Source of the DNA: Takashimella koratensis
Taxonomy: Eukaryota; Basidiomycota; Tremellomycetes; Trichosporonales; Tetragoniomycetaceae
Length of the DNA: 64,000 bases
Assembly: GCA_003116875.1 (NCBI GenBank)
Contig: BCKT01000007.1
Coordinates: 1,328,820-1,392,819, forward strand
Direction: 5' to 3'
Shown: in pieces, positions 12,248 through 21,197 of the stretch
Layout: every line of letters starts with the position of its first letter
Position numbering within the stretch: position 1 is the stretch's first letter
Position numbers and translations under genes: made by a program
Notes under the pieces: model-generated
What the model was told of the DNA's origin: nothing
Database searches by the model: none
Seen by the model: the letters and a program-made list of their open reading frames with translations, nothing else

Positions 12248-12453
12248 ATAGCGACGGACTGGCCGCTTAAGGCGGTAAACTAGATGGCGATACACGAAGA
12301 TTGACCTGGGCTTGTACACGGCCATGAAACATACACGAACAATCGGGATAGACTCTATACACGGACTTTGTAGGCATGAATACACGATGCGTCAACATCT
12401 TATGACGGAGTGACTAGATTGACGACGGCAAAGTGTCGTTCAAGCTAAACAAC

Positions 12454-13130
12454 TTAAAGCGATTGTACGAAACTGACAACCCCGATTATAGCGCCCCCGA
12501 GGATGAAAGGGCTGGACACGACTGAGACGAAGATGAGTACATCTCGGCGGGTCCCTGCGATCGTAAGTCAGCGAAATCTCAGCGAAGCACTCTCTGGAAG
12601 CCCCATAGCGGGACATGCTCGATCTCAGTTCCGCTAAAAGCCTACTCACGCCTTGCAGCATCTCCAGGTCCATCCTGAATCATCACCTTCATCCTCGTCG
12701 GCGGGTGAGACTGTAGCCTTGGCCAAGTCTCGTCCAATATCCTACTCCAACCAGCCTCTTGCGCCGGTTTCTGATCACCCGTAGTGACCGAAAACTCGAT
12801 TCGGCCAGGAGGATACTCGGCGAGCTTGGGGAACGCTCGCTGGACGAACTCGATTGTTTGCTATTCGGGTCAGCTTACTGATCAAACACCATTACCAACC
12901 TCCTTGTCAACACCCATGACGCCGAGGGCACTCTCCATGGACCCAGTCACAGGGTATCGGGGAACAAAGATGTACTCGACCGGCGCGCCCTCTCGCGTTG
13001 ACGGTCCAGGGGGGTAAGTAGCGATGACGTCGTCGGCATCCTCGGTGTCAGGCTTGGGCGGGGACTTGTGGTACAGAGGGAGCTCTTCAGAGGCCTCGGG
13101 GATGCGCTGGTACTGGGGTAGAAGGGGCAT
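12454..13130 (-). CDS. Tandem small membrane-anchored protein, paralogue A
   Basis: Three exons (13130-12900, 12860-12650, 12554-12454), 180 residues. First member, by position, of a four-gene tandem array of one unrecognised family. The order of parts is a Pro-rich N-terminus (MPLLPQYQRIP), the motif VEYIFVPRYP followed by ESALGVMG at the end of exon 1, a second block AFPKLAEYPPGRIEF then GWSRILDETWPRL and GPGDAARR in exon 2, and a C-terminal hydrophobic segment on exon 3 (VLIFVSVVSSPFILGGAIIG). It has no signal peptide, so it looks tail-anchored with the N-terminus in the cytosol. Intron phases (0 then 1) are identical in all four copies. I chose the Met aligned with MPILPQYQ of copy B over upstream in-frame Mets. 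Function unknown; I do not recognise the domain. Confidence 0.75.
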
Positions 13131-13541
13131 GCTGGTGGTCGAGTACGGGTGGTTGATGGTGAATGGAGAATTGTCAAGTTGAGTTTGCTGGAATCGGGGA
13201 TCGGGATTTGCACTGCTTTGCATCGTGGAATGCTCCACTGTCGCCACTCAGGGTAACCCGTGAAATCCGGCTCACCACAGAGACACAACCAACTCGAGAC
13301 AGACAGACTCTGGTGGATACGATGCATGCATAGTCTTGTACCGGCTGTGAGTGCTATGAAAAGAGTTTGTGTGCTTGAGATGCAGCTTGGTGCAACATCA
13401 GCAGCCGACCGGCTCGTCTGGTATTCTTCTTGCCCTCGAGCTTTGGTGTGAGAATCGCGCGAGTAAAACGAGTACAACGAGATATCATCACCTTCGGTCG
13501 CAAGCAGTCTCTCTACAAATAGGACAGAGGTGCAACTGACA
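13131..13541. other. Spacer between paralogues A and B
   Basis: About 410 bp, presumably the promoter of A and the 3' region of B. Nothing else seen. Confidence 0.5.
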
Positions 13542-14188
13542 CTAATCGTGCTTCTTGTGCTTCTCATCTGGGAAGAGATTCGCCATGACTACGAGGAAGA
13601 GGATGAAAACGAGATAAGCCATGAACACGGATCCAAAGATCCGATACACTCGTCGTTTACCTATCAGGATCAGCTTGCGTAGCGACGGTTAACACTCACG
13701 ACGCTGGGCATCGCCTGGACCATCGGCGATCTGGATCTTGAGTCTCTGCGGTGGGTGGTGCGGCATTCGATCCCATGCTTTATCAAGGATCCTACTCCAG
13801 CCTTGTTCGCGGTTGGCTACAGTGTTCGTGCCCGTCGTGATGAGGAATTCGATACGCTCCGGTGGGTACACGGCGAGTCTCGGAAAGGCCTCTTGAACCA
13901 GGGCGATTGTTTCCTGCTGGGTCAGCATTTATGTCACACAAGACAGTTCACACTCTCAGCCTTATTCTTGCCCATGACCCCGAGAACGCTCTCGGAAGGC
14001 CCTTTGATAGGGTATCGAGGGACGAAGATAAACTCACCTGGAGCGCTTACCCCCGACGGACCCGCGCGTGGTGGGTAAGTCGTCTCCTCGTCGTCCGAGC
14101 CTTCGCCCACTCCCTTCTTGAGCAAAGGGGACTGGTATGTCGGGAGATCGTCCTCTGAGACGCGCTGGTATTGCGGTAAGATGGGCAT
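13542..14188 (-). CDS. Tandem small membrane-anchored protein, paralogue B
   Basis: Three exons (14188-13952, 13916-13700, 13660-13542), 190 residues, phases 0 and 1 as in its neighbours. Exon 1 carries MPILPQYQRVS and EFIFVPRYPIKG with ESVLGVMGKNK. Exon 2 carries AFPRLAVYPPERIEF, GWSRILDKAWDRM and the run HHPPQRLKIQIADGPGDAQ. Exon 3 carries a basic patch and one hydrophobic segment (FMAYLVFILFLVVMANLF) followed by a Lys/His-rich tail (DEKHKKHD*). The first intron (35 bp) uses GTGAAC as donor, weaker than GTAAGT in copy C. It is closest to copy C in exon 2. Function not recognised; tail-anchored topology is inferred from the single C-terminal hydrophobic segment. Confidence 0.75.
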
Positions 14189-14454
14189 GGTGTATACACA
14201 GATGGGTGAATGGGCGGAGAATAGAGTTAAACGGAGGTTAATTGTGCGTGTGCTTGTGCTTGTGCTTATTCGGTACAGCCCTGCGCCACTTCGGCCGAGC
14301 CCGAGGACTGAAGATTCCAGCGGCGAATACAAGGAGAGCTTGTGCAGAGAGTAAGCGGAGCAGAGGCTTAACATGTTTGGATACAAGGAGGACCAGTCAT
14401 TTGTGCAAAGAAGAACGCAAAGAAGAACGCAAAGAAGTCACAGCCGGGCTTCAC

Positions 14455-15064
14455 TCAATCTTTAGTCTTGTGCTTGGGAGAGGTGCTGATCAAAAGCCCC
14501 ACGAATCCTCCAAAGCAGAGGAGAAGAATGACCACGAACATGATAAAGCACCTTGCGCTGCGATTGTTGCCTGTGACGATCAGTACTGATCCAGGAAGTC
14601 ACTCACGTCGTTCCTCGTCTCCCGGACCATCAGAGATCTGGATCTTGAGCCGCGCCGGCGGATGATGCTGCATCCGTGGCCAGGCGGAATCGAGGATCCG
14701 GCTCCACCCGTCCTCCTGCGTGACTTCGGCGTTGGTCGCGGTGACGAGGAACTCGAATCGCTCCGGTGGGTATTCGGTGAGCTTGGGGAAGGCATCTTGC
14801 ACCAGCGCCGTCGTCTCCTGCTGGGTTAGCGAGGCCGCTGGCTATACTTACTTCTCTATCCTTGCCCATGACGCCGAGAGCGCTCTCTTTGGAGCCCTGA
14901 GTAGGGTATCTAGGGACGAAGATGTACTCGACCGGAGCACTCACGCCCGAGGGGACGGCTCGAGGGGGGTATGTCGCTTCGTCATCGGTGGGCTGCTTGA
15001 GCGGCGGGTAGTGGTAGAGGGGAAGCTCGTCCGCGGTATCTGGGATGCGATGGTACTGCGACAT
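14455..15064 (-). CDS. Tandem small membrane-anchored protein, paralogue C
   Basis: Three exons (15064-14852, 14820-14607, 14570-14455), 180 residues. The N-terminus MSQYHRIPDTADELPLYH is close to copy A, and exon 1 ends with VEYIFVPRYPTQG and ESALGVMGKDRE. Exon 2 holds AFPKLTEYPPERFEF, GWSRILDSAWPRM and HHPPARLKIQISDGPGD. Exon 3 encodes one hydrophobic segment (FIMFVVILLLCFGGFVGLLI) and a short polar tail (STSPKHKTKD*). Intron positions match the other copies. A and C share the N-terminus best while B and C share exon 2 best, which suggests repeated duplication or gene conversion in the array. Function unknown. Confidence 0.77.
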
Positions 15065-15251
15065 GGTGAGAATGGATGGTGGTTAGTCAAGGATGCAAGT
15101 TAAGTACAGTATGGCCGACTCGCCCGCACAGCCGATCAGCACCGCCATCGCATCAAAATCTACATACAGTATATACAAGACACCCGCACAGCGAGGTTCA
15201 ATCGTGAGGACAATCGTACAGCAAGTCGTGAGTCTTAGACAACCTAGCTGT

Positions 15252-15969
15252 CTAAACCAGGTGTTCCTGGCCAACCTCTTGGGCGGAGCGGAGGAACGCG
15301 AGTGTTAGGAAGAAGAATACAAAGACGGGCATCGTGAACAGGATGAGAAAGACAATCTTGACTGGTCCACGAGTAGCAAGCGACGTGACAATGTCGATGA
15401 AGAGGAAACTCGTCAAGAGTGCGAACATGATCCCCGCGGTACGCATCGCACGGCGGCGGTGTACTGGGTATCAGCCGCGTTCCATGTCTCCACTTACAGA
15501 GATCAAACTCGGCAGGGCTCGCCGCGATGGAGACCTTGATGCGGTTCCCAAAAGTCTTGCGAACAGTAGGCCACGCTTCCTCGGCGATACGAACCCACTC
15601 GTCTTCCCCGCGCTGGTACATAGCAAATTCGATACGACTGTTCGGGTACGGCGCAAGGCGAGGGAACACGCGCTTGACCATAAGCGCGGTGTCCTGTTGT
15701 CAGCACTGGGTATCTAGTCGCCTTACATTCTTGGTAAGGCAGAGCGGACCAAGGGCCTTCTCTTCCTTCCCGCGCATAGGGAAGCGGGGCTTGAAAATGT
15801 ACGTCACGGGCTCCCCCTCAAAGCTCGGTGGGACCGGAGCGGACGAAGATGAGCCGATATTTTCGTCAACGGGCTCGTCGAGTTCAGCGTAGGTGTCGAC
15901 CTTGGAGCCGTTGGTGAAGACGCCATTGTCAGAGGGGACAGCTTCGTAGCGTGGAAGTGTGGGGGACAT
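15252..15969 (-). CDS. Tandem small membrane protein, divergent paralogue D (two TM segments)
   Basis: Three exons (15969-15727, 15693-15498, 15463-15252), 216 residues, same intron phases as A-C. It is the most diverged copy. The exon-1 motif is VTYIFKPRFPMRG followed by KALGPLCLTKN, and exon 2 has VFPRLAPYPNSRIEF and WVRIAEEAWPTVRK but lacks the HPP..GPGD end conserved in A-C. Exon 3 is longer and encodes two hydrophobic segments (AGIMFALLTSFLFIDIV and IVFLILFTMPVFVFFFLTLA) rather than one. The C-terminus could therefore be a hairpin, placing both ends in the cytosol. An in-frame upstream Met exists (15981); I chose the Met that aligns with the family start. Function unknown. Confidence 0.72.
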
Positions 15970-17103
15970 GGTGTGGGTCATGAGGAGGATGAGAGAGGGG
16001 TTGGGTGAGAGATAGATATATATGCTTGGTGGGGCTATAAAGGAGGACGGATACAGACAGCGGGGCGGTGTAGCCGGTGGAGGTCGGTGTGGCGCAAAGT
16101 CAATACTGGGTCGGCCATCAGTAAGTTGAACCTAAACCTCCAACCGCATCTCGAGCCAACCTTTCGCCTCCATCTCCAAGCTCGACGTGATCCTCATGAT
16201 ATTGACCAGGTCAGACCGCTGTAACCGGCGCCAAGACTCATCCGTTAATCCAACCTGCGTCGGTGGTTCTCCCCGAGTTGTCATCAAGGATTCGGACTGC
16301 CCTGACGACATCATCGACGACGACAAATGTGTGGAGATGATGGTTACCCCATGCATCCCATGCAAATGGATAAACCAAGCATGTCGGTTCAGGGAGGAGA
16401 ACAAGCTGGCGCGTGTCTACGCGAAGATGCCAAGGTCGCAGCTGCGTGCAGTCACCAGGGTGAGGTGGGTTGCTACGCTCTTTGTCCGTGGGGTTGAGAT
16501 CAACGATGTCATGGACATGACAGAATAGCACTGCAGTATATAGATGGCTTCAAGATTGAGTAGCAATCTTGAAGATTCAAGCCTTTTTGGACGTGCGGTT
16601 TAATACCATCTCCTTGAGCCGTGACAAGAGGACGGGGGGCAGGGCAGAGGACCCTCGGACCCTCGCTTCAAAGACAAGTTGGATGGATGGAATGAGAGTG
16701 AGGAGAGAGGTGGGAGGTGGGAGGTTAGAGTGACAAGGGTAGGATCACAGCTGGGGAGGAGAGAAAGCGGACATACCCCGGGCCTGCAGCAATCGCCAAC
16801 TCAGCCCGCTCATCAATCCACGTCATATCTGTTTCTGGCCTTTGAGCTAGTTCAGACCCAGTACAGCCATGCTTTGCGATGGGGGACCACCCAGCCCATC
16901 TTCCCGCAGTTGAGCTCAAGAGAGCTCATCAGAGCTCAACACAGTTTAGACAAAGATATTTGCTAAAAAAATACCACTAAAGCCGGTCGGATAAAAGACA
17001 AAAAAACAGGATATACATAGTCGAGATAAGATATAACTCAAAGGACGAAAAAGTTCACAGGTTAAAGATAAACAACGGGTTGGCAACAGCCCGGGACAAA
17101 AAA
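15970..17103. other. Intergenic between tandem array and tRNA
   Basis: About 1.1 kb. The only gene-like item is the Cys-rich frame at 16187-16528, given separately. The last about 150 bp before the tRNA is A-rich. Confidence 0.5.
16187..16528 (+). CDS. Possible small Cys-rich protein (uncertain)
   Basis: Open frame of 113 codons with eight Cys in the middle, ending with CKWINQACRF after PCIP. This spacing (C-x2-C-x6-C) resembles the second half of a fungal Zn(II)2Cys6 cluster, but the first half does not fit the usual CxxCxxxxxxC pattern. The opposite strand also has an open frame (16404-16132) ending SLEMEAKGWLEMRLEV*, so strand choice is not secure. No flanking exons were identified. It could be a remnant of a zinc-cluster regulator or a chance frame. 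Confidence 0.22.
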   Translation: MILMILTRSDRCNRRQDSSVNPTCVGGSPRVVIKDSDCPDDIIDDDKCVEMMVTPCIPCKWINQACRFREENKLARVYAKMPRSQLRAVTRVRWVATLFVRGVEINDVMDMTE

Positions 17104-17191
17104 TGATCACGGCCTGGTTCGAACAGGCGGCCTCGTGCGTTGTGCATTTAGCTTGTTAAGCACGCGCTCTAACCAACTGAGCTACGCGACC
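17104..17191 (-). tRNA. tRNA-Val (anticodon AAC) with a short intron
   Basis: Minus-strand cloverleaf of 88 nt. The acceptor stem is GGTCGCG/CGTGATC (two G-T wobbles), the D arm GCTC...GAGC, the anticodon stem CGTGC/GCACG with loop TT-AAC-A, and the T arm GCCTG-TTCGAAC-CAGGC; the discriminator is A. An insert of about 14 nt follows position 37, the canonical tRNA intron site. A T6 run lies directly downstream, a Pol III terminator. The internal A box (TAGCTCAGTTGG) and B box (TTCGAACC-type) are present. Anticodon AAC reads GUU valine codons, probably as inosine. Confidence 0.93.
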
Positions 17192-17442
17192 GCGGATGAA
17201 AGTTACTCTCAATGAGATATATCAGGCGCGCAATTTTATGGTCATTCGGCGCTGCTTAGATGGCAAACATTGGTCTGCTCATTGGCATCCCTCTGTTTAC
17301 TCATTGCACACCTCGGCCAGGAACCGTGCGTGGCACGTTCCCTCCGAGATCTTCAACTTCAAACAAATATCCCCATCCCTCCTCCCCTCCTCCCCTCCTC
17401 CCACCCTACCTCATCCTAGCTACTCACACAACTCCACCACCA

Positions 17443-18926
17443 ATGCCATTCCCAATAGCCCTCCTCGACCCGCCGGCCTTCCCCTCGATCCCTGCGCCCA
17501 CGCTCACGGACGAGCAACGGCTCAACCTGGCTGCTCTCGAGAAGCATTTCGGTGCAGAGGACTATGTCTTACCGGGTGATGGGACGCCGTTGACCGAGCG
17601 GGAGATGATGTTTCTGGTGAGCAGGTGGTCAAGGCCTGATCGAGGAGTCGGACCCTTGCCTCTGTCACTTCTTCACTCGAATCTTTACTCCTCTAGATGC
17701 CATGGAGTGCCGCTGACAAACCCCCAGTCTCGCGAAATGTTCCTTCGTTTCCTCGGCGCGACCAAGGGCGACCTACCTGCGACGACGGAGAGGCTGGAGA
17801 AGTGCCTTGCATGGCGTCGGGAGGAGAAGGTTGATGACGTGGAGCTCATGGCGACCAAGTGTTCCCCCGAGGTGAGTGGGTCGAGCATGGGGCAAGACCC
17901 GAGTGTAGTTGTGCAAGCAATCCGGACGGCCCATGCTGATTCGACCAGTCCGTCACGGGGAAAAACATCGTCATGGGCTACACCCCCAAGGGTATGCCAA
18001 TCATGTACTTCTTCCCCAGCCGAAACTTTATCCCTCTCGAACAACGGCGTGCGGTCCATGCGGTGTTCCTCCTTGAGCGCGCGGTTGATCTCATGTGTGA
18101 TGGTGTCGAGTGAGTAGGGTGTAAGCATGGGCAGCTGACACACGTAGGAACGTTCTGGTCATCTTCAACTTTCACGGCAAGCGTCAGGGTCCGCCTACCA
18201 GTATCTCTGTGAGTCTGCGTGTAATCAAGCTCCGTCTCCAGCTGACGCATTCCTTCTCTAGGTTGCCCGCGAAACCATCCACATTCTCGCTCAATACTAC
18301 CCCGGTCGCCTCGGTGTACAAATTTTCGAAGACATGCCCTGGATCGTGCGCACGTTCGTCTCCATGATGTGGCCGTTTGTCGATCCTGTCACGCGTGAAA
18401 AAGTCAAGTTTATCTCGGGCGCGCAGGTGGTCAAGGATGGCCATGTGGAGAAGGATCTGTTGTTGAAGGAGTGCGGAGGGGGATTGGACGTGAGTAGGGC
18501 CGCTATAATGCGGACAAGCGCTGACATCTTGCGTAGTTGCCATACGACCACGAAGCGTACTGGGACCCGATGGTCAAGACGTGCCTCGAGCGACGGGCGG
18601 AACAGCTCAAGCTCTGGCGAGAATTGTCCGGTCCCAAAGTCGGCAGGGAAGAGCGGTTGTTCAAACGTCGCCCGACTACGACACCGTCTGAGAAAGCTAC
18701 ACCGGTGGTCACGACGACCGCATCGACTACTGCAACGGCGACGCCAGCTGAGCCCGACGAGGCGATGGCCAAGCTCAACCTGGGTACGACAGCGACAGAA
18801 CCCGAGACGGCCAAAGACAAGGCCACACCGACAGATCTCCCCCCGTTGACAACGGAGTCCGTGATCGAGCGCGCAGCGTCTGTGCTCCCCTCTGCACCAG
18901 CAGCGGCGACTTCGCCCGTCACCTAG
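17443..18926 (+). CDS. Sec14-like CRAL-TRIO lipid-transfer protein
   Basis: Six exons (17443-17616, 17728-17871, 17949-18109, 18148-18208, 18262-18489, 18537-18926), 1158 nt, 385 residues, phases consistent. The N-terminal CRAL-TRIO_N helices contain LSREMFLRFLGATKGD and TERLEKCLAWRREEKV. The lipid-binding lobe runs from about residue 110 to 270: GKNIVMGYTPKGMPIMYFFP, then VLVIFNFHGKRQ, ARETIHILAQYYPGRLG, and the end WPFVDPVTREKVKFIS. These are hallmark positions of the Sec14 superfamily, which moves phosphatidylinositol and other lipids between membranes. A tail of about 110 residues rich in Thr, Pro and Ala follows (from 18655) and is probably disordered. Convergent with the Tvp38-like gene, with stops 299 bp apart. 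Which Sec14 homologue it is cannot be told here; the short size suggests an Sfh/Pdr17-type protein. Confidence 0.9.
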
Positions 18927-19225
18927 ACCCAGGTTGCGTTTTCCGGTCCAAAGTTTATAGACAAGTAGTGAATAGTTGTAGATCAATATACATTGCACTG
19001 TGGCGAAAACAGGTCCCTGCAAGGAACAGGACTTAAAGCGAGGAACACGGAACTCGGATTGCGTCGACAAAGTCAAAAGCATATTGTAGCATACGAGTAT
19101 CAGATGATGATGACAGTGGGACATGTGTACGTATATAGATGACCGAGGGAGACAGGAAGATGGAGTTAACGCTACGTTCATATTCAAACCCTAGATCTTT
19201 ACTTTCAAACTTGATACTGTTACAA

Positions 19226-21197
19226 CTAAGCATCCTTGACTGAATCCGCGTCGTCTGGCCTACCCAGCAACGCGGCTCGACTCTCTCCTCTCAATCGAGA
19301 CAAGTCGGGTCGTTTCCCGCCCATCGCCAGTGCGTACTGGTCTGCGTCGTCGGCAATGTCTCGACCGCTAGGCACGGAGGGTCGTTGTTGCCTCTGCTTT
19401 GGCCGTTCAATGTCGAGAGAGACGGTGGCGCGGGAGCCCTCGGAGCGCATAGGAGGAACCTCGTCAGGGACTTGAAGAGAATCAACCTCCTTGCCCTTGC
19501 CGTTACCGTAGATGGTAGGGGACGTAGGGCTAGAGTTGCGTCGCTCGCGAGGTGGGGAAGGAGGGTATGTGGTCTCGCCGAAGAATGGAGAGGAGGTGGT
19601 GGTTTCGAGAGGGGACTGGGGGATGGAGGAGAGTTCGTGTCGACCAGAGAGGTTGTACTGAGGGTGGAAGAAGTGGTCGAGCCTGGGTGGGAGGTGCCAT
19701 TTGGATGGCCCAGCAGAGGGACCGGACACTGATTGGTGAACTCGAATCGCCGGGGTCTCGCCCGACTGCGCAACGAGAGCCGAATCGATCGAGTTGATCC
19801 ATTGTCGCATTTCAGCGTCGGAAACGGGCCCAGGCAACGACCTCGACCTTGTATCCCTTGATCGGTAGAATTCATCCGCCGCCGCATCCGTAGGCATCCA
19901 TGGGCGTCGGTTGTGCGTATCACTCAAGAACACGTCGATCGATTTGTTCCTGCCCTTCTCGTCTTGACGCACCTCGATCATGCTGACTTCAGCATGTGCG
20001 AGGTTCTCTTGGGATGTAGTAGGCAGCGACAAGGCCTTGCGACGGAGTACGATTCGCATTTGGTAGTAGATGTACGCGGCAGCGACAATGGTCCCGACGA
20101 ATGTCGCGCCGGTAGCGACCCACGAGATGATGGTGTTCTTCATACTGTGTTGACCAAAAGCAGTACCCAGGTAAACAATGACGAGTTGTTTAGGGAGAGT
20201 GAGGAAGGCAGCCAAGAGGTATGACCAAAAATCGGCGCCGGCCGAGGCGGAGACGGCGGTGGTGATGTGGCCCGGGACGGCGGAGAATCGGAGGATGAGA
20301 ACGAACATGAAGCTCTTTTCGCGAATGAGCTGGGTGAGACTCGCGTAGAGTTTGTTCTTTTTCTCGAACCTGGAAGGGGGGTTAGTCAATGATCGGCAGG
20401 GGCAAAGGCGACGTAAGCTCACTTTTGCGCCCTCGCCGTGCAGCACCACTTGAACGCAATCCAAGTGGCAATCTCGCCGAGAAAAGTACCTGCCGCGAGG
20501 ATCCCAAAACCTATACTGAGACCCCAAACCAAACCGCAAAGCAGGCCGATGACTGATATCAGCTGTGGCAAAACCACCCACTCACGTTCATGACCCATAA
20601 GAGGTGGGAAGGAAACCACGATCAAGAGCGCAATAGGGATGAGGAAACCACCTGGCCAGCTACGGATTTGCTTGGTGACAGGGTGCAAAAACTCGACGAT
20701 CACGGTATGCTTTACCGACATGAGAATAGTGATGACAATGATGATCGCCGCGAGGAGGTACCATTCTGCCGTCAGCGAGATCCACCGACCAACTCACTGT
20801 AGTAAACCCTTCGCATGGATTTCCTCAATGCCACCTTGTAATCCATATCACGAATGTACGCCCTCGCCCAGAGGTAGTCTTCCCGAACCATCACGAGAAC
20901 GGGTGTATCGGGAACCTCTTGCTTGGTGGAGACTGGCCGGTCGACGCCTTCTTCCCCGGCACCACTCGGGGTCGATCCCACCGCAACGACCTCAGTGGGG
21001 CCAACGGTCTTGTCGTGCGGGTCGATCATCTCGCTAGGGCCATGGACGATGACATTGTAGGCTGGTGGTGGGAGGGAAGAAACGGATTCGCGAGGGGAGG
21101 TGGATGAGTCGGAACCAGAGGTAGGGACGGGATGGGACTGGCGGCGAGCGGCCCAGGTGGAGATGGGGTTGACAGTGAGGATAGGTGGTAACCGCAT
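19226..21197 (-). CDS. Tvp38/DedA (VTT) family Golgi membrane protein
   Basis: Minus-strand gene with at least four exons; the largest (about 20370-19226) is open throughout. The N-terminus (MRLPPILTVNPIS) is followed by a Ser/Pro-rich cytosolic stretch, then membrane segments WYLLAAIIIVITILMSV, GGFLIPIALLIVVSFPP and LISVIGLLCGLVWGLSIGF. The VTT core follows: AAGTFLGEIATWIAFKW (equivalent to the family G-x-x-x-G-E block), FMFVLILRFSAVPGHITTAV and LVIVYLGTAFGQ, and a last segment WVATGATFVGTIVAAAYIYY. The family includes yeast Tvp38 and bacterial DedA proteins and is linked to Golgi membrane traffic and lipid scrambling. The C-terminal about 220 residues are Ser/Pro/Arg-rich and disordered. 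I prefer the Met at 21197 over the Pro/His-rich upstream frame beginning at 21239. Splice sites checked: donor ACA|GTGAGT near 20801 and acceptor GGCAG|AATGG near 20773. Confidence 0.9.
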
